From: Subtercola endophyticus
GTDB taxonomy: Bacteria; Actinomycetota; Actinomycetes; Actinomycetales; Microbacteriaceae
DNA: 64,000 bases
Direction: 5' to 3'
Assembly (NCBI RefSeq): GCF_021044565.1
Contig: NZ_CP087997.1
Span: 310,001 to 374,000, forward strand
Shown piece by piece: positions 24,288 to 33,532 of the stretch (positions are counted from its first letter, which is position 1; each line of letters starts with the position of its first letter). The position numbers and the translations under genes were made by a program. The notes beneath the pieces are model-generated. The model was not told the DNA's origin, ran no database searches, and saw nothing but the letters and a program-made list of their open reading frames with translations.

Positions 24288-25472
24288 TCAGGGCTTGACG
24301 TCGATGAGGTTCTGTTCTGCCCGGTCTTGAATACCGTCGATCACGGAGTCGGAGACGGCAGCCTCATCGGCTTCGGCCACGAAGATCTCAGTGCGCATCA
24401 CCAGGTTGTCGTGGCGCATGTCGACAACGTAGAGCTTGCCTGCGGCACCACCGAAGGTTCCGTCGATGATCCATGACGCGTGCGGAGTGATCGTGCCGGC
24501 AATGTCTGAAGACATCGAGCCGCGAAGGTTGCCCACATCGACAGTCGTGCAACTCGACACGGCGCGTTGCAGGCGCGAGATATACGCGCCGGCTTCTTCC
24601 GCGTTCGAAAAGACTCGGGCCGATTGGCTCACCGTCGATGAGGTCGCCAGCTTCGCCGCCTCTGCGACACTCGAGACGACCTCGGTGGCCGCCCCCGACT
24701 TCTCATCGCCGAAAACGGGCACTGTCGATGCGGCGAATCGGCACGTCGTGTCTGCCGGCTCGGCGGCTCCGGTCGCCCAGAGTTGCGTCAACTCGGCCGA
24801 CGATTCGCCGACGGTCGAACGGATGATCGTGGCCGTGCCGGCCCGGCCGAAACCGGCTGCCTGAGTGGGTGTGAAGAACGCGTCGCTCACCGCCGCGCTG
24901 CCGAAAACCGCCTCACCCGGTGCCGGGGCATACGGGTCTGCCGCTGGTGAGTTTCCCGCCTGCGAGTCTCCCGCCTGCGAGCCTCCCGCCGGCGGGCCGC
25001 TGCTCGCGCTCGGAGTGGTGTGCGACGTTCCCGCACCCGTGGCTGCCTTCACCACGCCGTCGGCCAGCACCGTCGCGGTCACGATCAACACACCGACCAC
25101 GACGATGCCCATGGCGATCGCCAAGGCCGCCAGCGGTGACGCCCCTGGCCCCTTTGGCTTCGGTGATTGCGGCGACGGGCTCGATGACGCGCCGGCCGCA
25201 ACCGCCGGCGGCGCGATCGGATTCCGGAGTGCGGCTGGCACGGCCCAGGTCGCGGCCGGTTGTGGTTGAGCCAGAATCCAGTCGCGCAGCCCCGCGTAGG
25301 TCGACGGATTGGCCAGGAGTACGCCGCGCAACTGCGGGTATCGGTAAGCGATGTCTGCGAGCATCCGGGGGTCTGTTCGCGGGTCGGCCGCTGCGTACGC
25401 GGCGGCGGTGGCATTCGCCGAAGCGTTCCGCGCGTCGCCGTGCCTCCAGCCCCCATTGGCGGAATTCGTCAC
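24288..25472 (-). CDS. Membrane protein with N-terminal leucine-rich-repeat-variant (LRV) domain
   Basis: A 394-aa type II membrane protein. Residues about 15-75 match the actinobacterial LRV-type N-terminal domain (ANATAAAYAAADPRTDPRMLADIAYRYPQLRGVLLANP). A Pro/Ser linker, one membrane helix (about 115-140), a low-complexity stretch (GGSQAGDSQAGNSP, from a 15-bp DNA repeat) and a sensor-like exported domain follow. The GTG at 25472 overlaps the antiporter stop as GTGA, so the two are coupled. It may sense or bind something outside and relay to the LRV domain inside; this is inference. Confidence 0.72.
   Translation of the reverse strand: MTNSANGGWRHGDARNASANATAAAYAAADPRTDPRMLADIAYRYPQLRGVLLANPSTYAGLRDWILAQPQPAATWAVPAALRNPIAPPAVAAGASSSPSPQSPKPKGPGASPLAALAIAMGIVVVGVLIVTATVLADGVVKAATGAGTSHTTPSASSGPPAGGSQAGDSQAGNSPAADPYAPAPGEAVFGSAAVSDAFFTPTQAAGFGRAGTATIIRSTVGESSAELTQLWATGAAEPADTTCRFAASTVPVFGDEKSGAATEVVSSVAEAAKLATSSTVSQSARVFSNAEEAGAYISRLQRAVSSCTTVDVGNLRGSMSSDIAGTITPHASWIIDGTFGGAAGKLYVVDMRHDNLVMRTEIFVAEADEAAVSDSVIDGIQDRAEQNLIDVKP
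24949..24993. repeat. 15-bp tandem repeat inside the LRV membrane protein gene
   Basis: Three copies of GAGTYTCCCGCCTGC-like units (24949, 24964, 24979), in frame, coding SQAG(D/N) repeats in the extracellular linker. The length may vary by slippage without shifting the frame. Confidence 0.85.
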
Positions 25473-27412
25473 GAGTCCACCGCGCGGCTGTCTACGGCAT
25501 CGAGCGAGATCTCCTCCGAGTCGAGGGCAGTGCGAAGTACGTCGATCGCCTCCGACGAGAACGCCCCCCGCTCGTACGCGTCGCGCAGGGCCTCTCGTTC
25601 TGCGACGAGCTGCACGCGGCGCAGCGTTTGAAACTGCGCGACTTGATTCTCCGGGTCGGCGAGGTCGGCGTTCGCCCAGATCTCGAGGCGCCCGACCCAC
25701 ATCTGCCCTTGGGCGTTCACCTCGTCGAGCACACCCGGTTGAATGGGGGCACCGGATGCCTCGGCCTCGGCAACCGCGGCCGTGATAGCCGAGTCGCCGG
25801 CATCGTTCATGAGTTTGCGCAGTTCGTAGACCTCGGCTCGCTCGTTTCCGGGTGCGTCGCCGGCCGGACGCAGCCGTCGCACAACCGGGGGCAGCAGAAG
25901 GCCCTGCACGACGAGCGTGATGATGGCGACGGCGAAAGCGACGAGGATGAGGGACTCGCGCATGGGCTGATCGTCGGGAATGGTCTGAACGGCAGCGACC
26001 GTAACTACACCGCGCATTCCGGAAAGCCCGAGAATCACGCCGTCTCGCCAGCCGAGGGCCTGGTCGCGTTCGGCGGTGAGGTCGTTGTTCTGCTGGTCGA
26101 GCCGCTTGCGAAAGTTCTGGAACGTTCGGGAGAAGCGCGCACGTGCCGTCTCGTCGATCTCGACAGGCACCGCCGGGGGATTCTTCTCCAACTCGGTCAT
26201 CCGGGCGACGATATCGTCGCGGGCAGCCTTGTCTTTCTTCGTGGTGAGCCGGAGGCTCGCCCGCAGTCCGCGGGTGAAACTCTTCAGCGGAGACTGCTTG
26301 ATGCCGAGCTGTCTGAAGTTCGCGGCGCGTTGCTGAAAATCCTCCTCAGTGACGTTGTCGAATCGCCCCTGCGTCTGATCTGCCCGTTCCGCGCGCTTTC
26401 GGTAACGCCGGCGGATGGTCCAGAGCAGCGGCGGCATGGCCGCGAAGCGAACACCGACGAGCAGCACGATGACCAGCCCCGCGACCATCAGCGTGCCCAG
26501 CAGCTCGTTCTGAGCGGCGACCTCGCTCACGATCGGCCAGAGCTGAAAACCCATGAACAAAAAGACTGCGTTTTCGACCAGAAGCGTCACGATGCGCCAG
26601 GTTCCCGCCTCCGTGAGGCGAAACGACGCACGAATACGGTAGGCCCCCTGGTTGCCGACGAGGATGCCCGCAACCACCACCGCCACGACACCGGACGAGT
26701 GCGAGAACTCACCGGCGAGGTAGGCGACGAACGGCACCACGAGCGAGATGGCGGCGTCGAGAACCGGGTCGGTGATGCGTCGACGAAGCGCGACCGCCGC
26801 GGCCCCGATGATCACCCCGATGAGCACGGCACCGACGACGGCCCAGAGAAAGGTGAGCGCGATCATCCACCCGTTGGGAGTCGCGGTCGTCGTGGTGACG
26901 ATGGCGAGCATGGTCGACAGCAGCACGAGAGCTGTCGCGTCGTTGACGAGACCTTCGCCTTCGAGAATGGTGACGATACGCGGCGGAAGCCCCAGACGCT
27001 TGCCCAGGCTGGTCGCGGCGACCGCGTCGGGAGGGGCGACGACGGCGCCGAGCGCGATCGCGAGAGCGAGCGGCACCGTCACCCACAACAGGTGCACCAT
27101 CACCCCGACCAGAACCGCCGACACCACGACGAGCACGATCGCGAGAAATCCGATCACCCGCAGATTGCGGCGGAAGTCGACGAAGGGCACCTGTCGTGCC
27201 GCTGCGTACAACAGCGGCGGCAGGATGATCGTCAGCACGATCGCCGGTTCGACCTCAAAATGCGGCAAGCCCGGAACGGCACCGATGCCGACACCCACGA
27301 CCGTCAGCGCCAGTGGGGCGGCGACGCCGATGCGATTCGCGAAGAAAGAGACGACCCCGATGACCAGCACGACGCCGATCACTACAAGCGTGACGAGTTG
27401 GGTGCTCTCCAT
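25469..27412 (-). CDS. Na+/H+ antiporter (CPA1 family, NhaP type)
   Basis: Monovalent cation/proton antiporter of 647 aa in the inner membrane. There are about 12 hydrophobic helices over the first 410 residues, with the transport-site motif EGEGLVNDATALVL (the ND pair of CPA1) and the earlier GAVVAPPDAVAATSLGKRLGLP. The cytosolic C-terminus is long (about 230 aa) and charged, broken by a hydrophobic RDGVILGLSGMRGVVTVAAVQTIP segment that belongs to the membrane domain. It is coupled to the LRV protein by a 4-nt overlap. It probably serves pH or Na+ homeostasis. The start ATG at 27412 looks good. Confidence 0.9.
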   Translation of the reverse strand: MESTQLVTLVVIGVVLVIGVVSFFANRIGVAAPLALTVVGVGIGAVPGLPHFEVEPAIVLTIILPPLLYAAARQVPFVDFRRNLRVIGFLAIVLVVVSAVLVGVMVHLLWVTVPLALAIALGAVVAPPDAVAATSLGKRLGLPPRIVTILEGEGLVNDATALVLLSTMLAIVTTTTATPNGWMIALTFLWAVVGAVLIGVIIGAAAVALRRRITDPVLDAAISLVVPFVAYLAGEFSHSSGVVAVVVAGILVGNQGAYRIRASFRLTEAGTWRIVTLLVENAVFLFMGFQLWPIVSEVAAQNELLGTLMVAGLVIVLLVGVRFAAMPPLLWTIRRRYRKRAERADQTQGRFDNVTEEDFQQRAANFRQLGIKQSPLKSFTRGLRASLRLTTKKDKAARDDIVARMTELEKNPPAVPVEIDETARARFSRTFQNFRKRLDQQNNDLTAERDQALGWRDGVILGLSGMRGVVTVAAVQTIPDDQPMRESLILVAFAVAIITLVVQGLLLPPVVRRLRPAGDAPGNERAEVYELRKLMNDAGDSAITAAVAEAEASGAPIQPGVLDEVNAQGQMWVGRLEIWANADLADPENQVAQFQTLRRVQLVAEREALRDAYERGAFSSEAIDVLRTALDSEEISLDAVDSRAVDS

Positions 27413-27465
27413 GAGATCAGGCTACCGGGGGCGACGCTCTCGTACGCTCGGCCTTCGTCTCGACG

Positions 27466-28653
27466 CTATTCGGGCGTCGTGGAATCATCGTCGGCAGGCG
27501 CCCGAAGCGCATGCTTCTCGGCCTTCAACGCCCGCCTCTGGTTCTTCGCCTCGACATCGTCGGACTTCATGAGTTTTCGCGTTTCATCCGTCGGCCCCAT
27601 CGCCGGTCTGTACCAGAGCGCCGACGGGTCGGAATCGATCAAGATCGTCTTGCCGAGCAATGTCAGCGGAATCGCCAGAATCGCGCCGATCGGGCCGATC
27701 ACCACGGCCCAGAACAGCACAGAGAAAAAGGTGATGGTCTGGCTCAGCGACACCGCGTGGCCGACCACCCGAGGCTGGATGACCGACTGAATCACTGCGT
27801 TGATGACGCCGTAGACGATGACGACGGCGATGACGGTCGGCCAGCCTCCCACCAGAAACCCGAACACGATGGGCGGAATGATGGCGAAGAAGTAGCCCAC
27901 GTTCGGAATGAAGCTGCACAGAAATGCAAGCAGCCCCCAGAGCAGCGCTGCGGGCACGTGCATGATCGCCAACGCGAGAGCGTTCAGAACGCCCTGCGCA
28001 ACGCCGAGCAGCGTGGTGACCACCATGTACCGCCGCACGTTCGAGGTGTATTCGCCGAGGGCGCGCACCATGTGCGGCTGGCGGTCGCTCAGCTGCTTCA
28101 GGATGGTCGGTGCGAACACCGCGTCTGCAGGCATCAAGATGATCATGGTGAAGATGATCACGAGTGCTCCGGTGATGCTCACCACGCTGCCGAACGCCCC
28201 GGCCACGACACCCGCGACATTGCTCGGGTTGACGCTCTGCGCGGCGGCCTGTACCTGAGCCTGGCTGATGCCGATGCTCGACAACCAGTTGCCGATGTTG
28301 GTGCCGATCTCGGCGAACTGAGAGGAGTAACTCGGCAGCATCGCCACGAACTGCCCGAGCGCCACGAACACGATGTAGAAGAACCCGCCCAAGAGCACGA
28401 AGACCGAGAGCATGACCGCCAGCGTTGCCACTCCGGAGGGCACGCCGCGCTTCTCGAGCGCCACACGAACGGGGCTCACGCAGATCACCAGAATGAGGGT
28501 GAGGAGCACGGGTGCGAGAATGCCGCGAATGCCGCTGATTCCGATGGCGACGACCGTGAACGACGCGAGGCCGACCAGGATGACCGTGCCGCGCGGGAAG
28601 CGTGTCGGTGTTCGTTCAGGCGTGCCCGGTAGACCCGGTGATTCGGCTGACAT
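27466..28653 (-). CDS. AI-2E family transporter (PerM-like)
   Basis: A 395-aa polytopic membrane protein of the AI-2E/UPF0118 family, whose members export small molecules or exchange Na+/H+. Seven to eight helices are visible, with the signature PNVGYFFAIIPPIVFGFLVGG and the conserved end VVGHAVSLSQTITFFSVLFWAVVIGPIGAILAIPLTLLGKTI. The C-terminal tail is charged (KSDDVEAKNQRRALKAEKHALR). The ATG at 28653 has a GAGGAG site. Next to an antiporter, so an ion-exchange role is as likely as autoinducer export. Confidence 0.88.
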   Translation of the reverse strand: MSAESPGLPGTPERTPTRFPRGTVILVGLASFTVVAIGISGIRGILAPVLLTLILVICVSPVRVALEKRGVPSGVATLAVMLSVFVLLGGFFYIVFVALGQFVAMLPSYSSQFAEIGTNIGNWLSSIGISQAQVQAAAQSVNPSNVAGVVAGAFGSVVSITGALVIIFTMIILMPADAVFAPTILKQLSDRQPHMVRALGEYTSNVRRYMVVTTLLGVAQGVLNALALAIMHVPAALLWGLLAFLCSFIPNVGYFFAIIPPIVFGFLVGGWPTVIAVVIVYGVINAVIQSVIQPRVVGHAVSLSQTITFFSVLFWAVVIGPIGAILAIPLTLLGKTILIDSDPSALWYRPAMGPTDETRKLMKSDDVEAKNQRRALKAEKHALRAPADDDSTTPE

Positions 28654-28687
28654 GATGGGCTCCTCGGTTGCTGATGATCGTAGTGGT

Positions 28688-30085
28688 CTAGAGACCGGGT
28701 GTCGCGTACAGTCGGCCGCTCTCGACGGCAGCGACGAAGGCGTCGTAGTCGCGTTGATTCTGGTCGGCGTAGTCGGTCGCGAAGGCGGCGATCGCCTGAT
28801 CGAACCGATCGCTCGCCCCGAGATAGGCGGCGATGGCGACCCGGTCGCCCGCGCGGGCGTGAGCGCGGGCGAGCGTTTCTCCGCACATCTTGGCGTAGAG
28901 CTTCGCGCCGCTGGCCCGCAGAGTCTCGACGTCGACGGAGCCCTTCCAGTCGTGCAGTTGCCGCACGTAGAAGTCACGCTCTGCGCCGTCGATTCCGGTC
29001 ACCCGCTGCCAGCCGAGAAAGATGTCGCTCGACGACTGCATGAGGCGCTGGCCGCGCACGACACGCTCGCCCTGATTCTCGTAGGCGCTTGCGCCCACGA
29101 ATCGCGCGAGCACGGACTCGTTTGCTTCTTTCGCCTGCAAGATGAGCGGGTCTTGCTGGTTACGCCCCTGAAAGAGCAGAATCCAGGCCCTTGTTCCGAC
29201 GCTGCCCACACCGACCACCTTGCGGGCCATGTGCCGGTAGCTGTACTCCCGAATCGGGTGGTTCTGGCTGATCAGAGTCGTTTGGTACGCCGCAATCAGC
29301 GCCTTCATCGCCTCTTCGTCGACCTCTCGGGTGTGCGTGTCGTCGACCAGGTCTTCGATCGGCACGATGAGGGGAGCGCTGGCCAGAATACGCAGATGCC
29401 CGTCGACGAGACCGACGAGCTTCGAGAAAGCCGTCATGCTGTCTTTCGTGCGGGCCTTGGCCACGACGTCGGTTGTTCGCTTGACCTGCTTCTTGCTGGC
29501 CTCTTTGGCCTGCCGGGCAGATCGCACCCACCCCTCGAGCTGCGAGACGTCGAGTCGGTCGTACCAGGCCTTCATGACACCGGATTCCGCCGACTTACGC
29601 ATCTGCTCGCGATAGGCGCGGGTCACTTCGAGCGTGATGGCCGTGCGGTCGGCATCGGAGAATCCTCGGTAGCGGCTCGTGATCTCGAAGCTGGCCGCGA
29701 GACGTTTGACGTCCCACTCCCACGGGCCCGGCAGAGTCTCGTCGAAATCGTTGATGTCGAAGATCATCGAGCGTTCGGCCGACGCGAAGAGGCCGAAATT
29801 CGAGAGGTGGGCGTCACCGCAGAGCTGAACGGTGATGCCCGAGTTCGGCGTGTGCGAGAGATCCGAGGCCATGATGAGCGCTGCACCACGATAGAACGTG
29901 AGCGGCGAGACCATCATGCGCCCGTACCGAATGGGTACCAGCTCGGGCACTCGGGTGCCGGCCTGCTCTTCGAGCAGAGCGACAGGATCCGCTCGATCGG
30001 GGCTCGCCGACCATCCGGCGTGGGCCGCACGCGGAACCGCGATGCGGGCGTTCTTGCCGGTTTCAGCGCGCAATTCGAAACTCAT
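28688..30085 (-). CDS. DUF2252 family protein (kinase-like fold)
   Basis: A 465-aa cytosolic protein. DUF2252 proteins resemble aminoglycoside phosphotransferases: the motifs TVQLCGDAHLSNFG (catalytic loop with Asp and Asn) and MIFDINDFDET (metal-binding Asp) are present, and GPWEWDVKRLAASF follows as in the family. Substrates are unknown. Its ATG overlaps the SRPBCC stop (TGATG), showing tight coupling. The gene belongs to a run of membrane/stress genes, which hints at an envelope or osmotic role, but that is inference. Confidence 0.85.
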   Translation of the reverse strand: MSFELRAETGKNARIAVPRAAHAGWSASPDRADPVALLEEQAGTRVPELVPIRYGRMMVSPLTFYRGAALIMASDLSHTPNSGITVQLCGDAHLSNFGLFASAERSMIFDINDFDETLPGPWEWDVKRLAASFEITSRYRGFSDADRTAITLEVTRAYREQMRKSAESGVMKAWYDRLDVSQLEGWVRSARQAKEASKKQVKRTTDVVAKARTKDSMTAFSKLVGLVDGHLRILASAPLIVPIEDLVDDTHTREVDEEAMKALIAAYQTTLISQNHPIREYSYRHMARKVVGVGSVGTRAWILLFQGRNQQDPLILQAKEANESVLARFVGASAYENQGERVVRGQRLMQSSSDIFLGWQRVTGIDGAERDFYVRQLHDWKGSVDVETLRASGAKLYAKMCGETLARAHARAGDRVAIAAYLGASDRFDQAIAAFATDYADQNQRDYDAFVAAVESGRLYATPGL

Positions 30086-30513
30086 CAGCTGGCCATCGCC
30101 TTCGGCAGGTCGAGAAGGTGGCCGGTCTCGGTCTTCAGCTCGGCGCTGATGATCGGCGTGGTGATCCACATGAGCCCGGTCGCCTCGTTGTCGAGGATGT
30201 ACGTGACCTCGGTCGATGTCGGTGACAGTTCTTTCAGCTGATAGGAGCCGTGCGGTCTCGCCGGGCCGTCGATGACCTCGAAGTCGAGGCGAGTGGGGGA
30301 TTCGAAGCGGGTGATGCGGTAGTCCGCCGGCACCGAGAGCCCGCCTACCCCTTTGCGCGACACCGCATACTCGGCGCCGAGGCCTTCGCCCGAGAGGAGA
30401 TGCGTCTCGCTGATCTCGGGTCGCCACTTCGGATTGTTCAAGCCGTCGCTGAGAAAGGCGAAGACGTGCTCGATGGGGTGGTCGACAGTGACCGTTTGTT
30501 GAGCGTGAGACAT
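30085..30513 (-). CDS. SRPBCC (START-like) family protein
   Basis: A 142-aa ligand-binding beta-barrel of the polyketide cyclase/START-like group: VTVDHPIEHVFAFLSDGLNNPKWRPEI at the start, a central YRITRFESPTRLDFEV and PRPHGSYQLKELSPTSTEVTY near the end. AAAGGA precedes the ATG at 30513. It shares a TGATG junction with the DUF2252 gene, so the two products probably act together. The ligand is likely a hydrophobic small molecule; it is unknown. Confidence 0.85.
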   Translation of the reverse strand: MSHAQQTVTVDHPIEHVFAFLSDGLNNPKWRPEISETHLLSGEGLGAEYAVSRKGVGGLSVPADYRITRFESPTRLDFEVIDGPARPHGSYQLKELSPTSTEVTYILDNEATGLMWITTPIISAELKTETGHLLDLPKAMAS

Positions 30514-30566
30514 GTGATTTTCCTTTCGTGTGCTGACGGGCCGACGTGTTGAGGCCGGTCGTTTGT

Positions 30567-31412
30567 TCAGGCCTGCTCGGGCAGCGCGACCTCGGTGTCG
30601 AGTGCGCCCTGCGCCGCGCCGGATCCCGATCGGCCGCCGCCGTGGCCGCGCAGAATGAACGCGACTCCGACGGCGATGACCGCGCCGGCGATCGGCCCGA
30701 GAATGTAGACCCAGTAATCGGTGAAGTTTCCCGACACGAAATCGGGGCCGAAGGTGCGGGCGGGGTTCATCGAAGCGCCCGAGATCGGGCTGCCCCACAA
30801 CCCCGCCAGCGCGATGTAGGCACCTACGCCGAAGGCGCCGGCGATACCGACGTTCTGCGCGCCCGAGGCTGTTCCGAGAATGACGCTGACGAGTCCGAAC
30901 GTGAGAACGAGTTCCATCACGAAGGCGTTGCCACCCCAGTATCCGGCCGCGGGGTAGTTCGACCCGTACGACGACGAGACGTGCACGACGCCCTCGAGAA
31001 ACCACGCCGCGAGTGAGGCGCCGATGAGCTGAGTGACGATGTATCCCGGTACCCGCCACCAGGGAAAGTCACCGCGCAGCGCGAAGGCGATGCTGACGGC
31101 CGGGTTGAGGTGTGCTCCCGATACTTTGCCCATGAAGAGGATGATCGCGAACACCATCAGCGCAGGCGCGACGACCGCATCCGTTCGGGTAATGGTGTTC
31201 GGAAAGGCCTGGCTCATCATTCCGCCGCCTGCCGCCACCAAGACGAGAAAGAACGTTCCGAGGAGCTCGGAGAAGAGGCGACGCCATTCTTGCGACGAGT
31301 CGTGAAAGTCGACGATCGACTGGTTCAGTGTCATCGGAATGTGGGTGAAGCGCCCGTGAACAACGTCGGAGATCACCGTCTCGGTCTTCTGGCGGTCTGT
31401 CGTGGTGGTCAT
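30567..31412 (-). CDS. Aquaporin/MIP family channel
   Basis: Water or small-neutral-solute channel, 281 aa, in the inner membrane. Both pore motifs are present: HLNPAVS (Asn103) and SMNPART (Asn216), with six membrane helices between about 47 and 260. A 40-residue hydrophilic N-terminal extension is longer than in E. coli AqpZ. The second motif ends Arg219 of the selectivity filter. It probably eases osmotic water flow; glycerol transport cannot be ruled out by eye. The stop is 53 bp before the SRPBCC start. Confidence 0.9.
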   Translation of the reverse strand: MTTTTDRQKTETVISDVVHGRFTHIPMTLNQSIVDFHDSSQEWRRLFSELLGTFFLVLVAAGGGMMSQAFPNTITRTDAVVAPALMVFAIILFMGKVSGAHLNPAVSIAFALRGDFPWWRVPGYIVTQLIGASLAAWFLEGVVHVSSSYGSNYPAAGYWGGNAFVMELVLTFGLVSVILGTASGAQNVGIAGAFGVGAYIALAGLWGSPISGASMNPARTFGPDFVSGNFTDYWVYILGPIAGAVIAVGVAFILRGHGGGRSGSGAAQGALDTEVALPEQA

Positions 31413-31428
31413 GGTGTGGCGCCTTTCT

Positions 31429-32094
31429 TTACAGATCGGACAAGCCGGAGCCGAAGATGACGACGCCGATCATGAGCAGAATCACTACGGTGACGATGTG
31501 GCTGTTCGTGGTGAGCCACGAGCGCGCGGTGACAAGTCGTGGTTGCATGCCCACAGGATTAGCCAGCGTGAAGATGATCGGCAGCGCCACTGTCGATGCA
31601 CCGATGATGGTGTAGATGGCGATGGTGACAGCCGCCGAACCGGGCGTCAGATTCGCGGCGTGAACGGCCAGGCCGGCCGCGAGGCCGAGCAGAAAGCCCT
31701 TCGGTCTGAAGTTCAGGGCGAACGCGATTCCGAAAGCGGGAAGCGCCCCGACAGAACCGACCGCCCGAAGCCAGGCCGGGTCTTGGCTGGCTCGCTCTTT
31801 GCCGCGGCCGACGCGCCACGAGATGACGGCGAGCGTCATCATTGCAACGCCGATGACGATCTCGCCGACAGCCAAGTAGGGCGTCTTGCGGCGCGACGAT
31901 TCCGGCAGCACGTTGGCCAGCAGGTCGACCAACACCACGAGCAGCGCCATGCCCAGCACCCAGCCGACGAGAAACGGAACGGCTGTCGTGTTGCGCTTGG
32001 GCGACAGCAGAATCAGAATCGTGGCCGTGATCGGAACCGAGCTGATCGCAATCGCGAGCGCGAGCGGTAGCAGGTGTCCCAATGCCTGAAGCAT
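31429..32094 (-). CDS. GAP family (sulfolipid-1-addressing, LysE-like) membrane protein
   Basis: A 221-aa protein with six predicted helices, matching the Sap/GAP family best known for exporting sulfolipid or glycopeptidolipid in mycobacteria. Signature segments are AIAISSVPITATILILLSP, the GWVLGMALLVVLVDLLA helix and NFRPKGFLLGLAAGLAV. Its ATG at 32094 lies 28 bp from the SHOCT gene stop and its own stop is 16 bp from aquaporin, so it is in one operon. The substrate in this bacterium is unknown. Confidence 0.8.
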   Translation of the reverse strand: MLQALGHLLPLALAIAISSVPITATILILLSPKRNTTAVPFLVGWVLGMALLVVLVDLLANVLPESSRRKTPYLAVGEIVIGVAMMTLAVISWRVGRGKERASQDPAWLRAVGSVGALPAFGIAFALNFRPKGFLLGLAAGLAVHAANLTPGSAAVTIAIYTIIGASTVALPIIFTLANPVGMQPRLVTARSWLTTNSHIVTVVILLMIGVVIFGSGLSDL

Positions 32095-32122
32095 GGCGCT
32101 ACAGCGGCTTAGGCCGGGGTGC

Positions 32123-32497
32123 TCAGGCCAGCGCCTTGCTCTTCAGCTGGTCGTACTCGGCCTGCGTGATGGTGCCGGAGTCGAGCAGTGCCTTCGCCTT
32201 TGCGATGTCGTCGGTTGCCGACGTGCCCGCTGCCGCCTTGATGTAACTGCTGGCCGCATCTTGCTGAGCCTTGGCCGCAGCGAGAGCACGCTCTTGCATG
32301 CCCTTGTGGCGCGCGATCAGGTAGACCAGCGCACCGGCGAACGGAATGAAGATCAAGACCAGAATCCAGATCGCCTTGGCGACGCCGTGCAGTTTGTGGT
32401 CGCTGAAGATGTCACGGAAGATCGAGAACAACACCATCAGATACGCGAAGAAGATGTAGATCCAGAAAAGGTCTACAAGAAAATCCCAGAAGTTCAT
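32123..32497 (-). CDS. PLD-N/SHOCT domain membrane protein
   Basis: A 124-aa protein with two helices at the N-terminus (NFWDFLVDLFWIYIFFAYLM and AIWILVLIFIPFAGALVYLIAR, the PLDc_N-type membrane pair), then an Ala-rich coiled stretch and a C-terminal SHOCT motif (DIAKAKALLDSGTITQAEYDQLKSKAL). The ATG at 32497 is preferred over 32524. It heads the minus-strand run and probably regulates or tethers other envelope components. Confidence 0.85.
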   Translation of the reverse strand: MNFWDFLVDLFWIYIFFAYLMVLFSIFRDIFSDHKLHGVAKAIWILVLIFIPFAGALVYLIARHKGMQERALAAAKAQQDAASSYIKAAAGTSATDDIAKAKALLDSGTITQAEYDQLKSKALA

Positions 32498-32605
32498 AAC
32501 AAGCCCCACACGTTGCGGGGTCACGCTGCCCCGATAGTCACCAAAATAGGGCTAAACACCGTGCTGCTGCATCATCCTGTGTGGATGAGCTAACGCGCTA
32601 ACGCA

Positions 32606-33532
32606 CTAACGCACGATGCAGCGGAACCCGAGGTGCGAAGTCGAGGTGTCGACGTGCTGAGGCATGCGCGCGGCTGGCCGGTAGCGCTGACAGTAGTTGG
32701 GCGAGCACAGATGTGAACCACCCTTCATGACCCGGCGCGGAATGGCGATGCCGGGCATCCCCGGGTCGACGCTGAGCTCTTTGAGCCCGCCGCGGGGGTT
32801 CTCGATGGTGCAGCAGCTGCTGGCGATGTCGGCGTGGTGCGCGTACCAGTCACTGGTCCACTCCCACGCGTTGCCGATCATGTCGTAGAGGCCGTAACCG
32901 TTGGCCGGAAACGAGCCGACCGGGGCCGTGCCCTCGAAACCGTCGTCGAGCGTGTTGGTCATGGGAAAGTCGCCTTGCCACGTGTTCGCCATGAACACTC
33001 CGCCCGGGTTCATCTCGTCACCCCACGCATACGGGGCGCCGTCGAGCCCGCCTCGCGCGGCGAACTCCCACTCGGCCTCGGTCGGCAGCGTCTTGCCCAC
33101 CCAGGCGGCGTACGCTTCGACGTCTTCCCAGGCGACGTGAACGACCGGATGCTCAGCCCGCTCATCGATCGAACTGCCGGGCCCTTGCGGGTGGCGCCAG
33201 TCGGCACCAGGCACGTACCGCCACCAGTTGTACGGGCTGCTCAGATCGACGCGCTGCAGCTGTTTCTCGAAGACGCTCGAGGCGGGCACGAGCAGCGCCG
33301 GGTCGGCTCCCGGATAGTCCGCAGCATCCGGAGCCCGTTCGGCGACTGTGACGTGACCGGTCGCCTCGACGAACGCAGCGAACCGCCGGTTGGTCACCTG
33401 AAATGTATCGATGTAGAAGCCGTCGACGGTCACCGGATGCGCGGGGGACTCTTCGGGGTAGTGGCTATCTGAGCCCATGACGAAAGTGCCGCCCGGCACC
33501 CACACCATTCCGGGATGTTCGTCAGTTGCCAT
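32606..33532 (-). CDS. Formylglycine-generating enzyme (sulfatase maturase, SUMF1 family)
   Basis: Aerobic copper-dependent oxidase that turns the sulfatase active-site Cys into formylglycine. It is 308 aa. The active-site pair is intact: Cys276 and Cys281 in GGSHLCSPNYCQRYRPA, the hallmark that separates FGE from other SUMF-fold proteins. Other family blocks are MVWVPGGTFVMGSD, VTNRRFAAFVEATG, TEAEWEFAARGG and IGNAWEWTSDWY. It overlaps the upstream sulfatase stop by 11 nt. Two substrates, C-x-(P/A)-x-R sulfatases, lie in the same operon, which makes the role clear. Confidence 0.95.
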   Translation of the reverse strand: MATDEHPGMVWVPGGTFVMGSDSHYPEESPAHPVTVDGFYIDTFQVTNRRFAAFVEATGHVTVAERAPDAADYPGADPALLVPASSVFEKQLQRVDLSSPYNWWRYVPGADWRHPQGPGSSIDERAEHPVVHVAWEDVEAYAAWVGKTLPTEAEWEFAARGGLDGAPYAWGDEMNPGGVFMANTWQGDFPMTNTLDDGFEGTAPVGSFPANGYGLYDMIGNAWEWTSDWYAHHADIASSCCTIENPRGGLKELSVDPGMPGIAIPRRVMKGGSHLCSPNYCQRYRPAARMPQHVDTSTSHLGFRCIVR

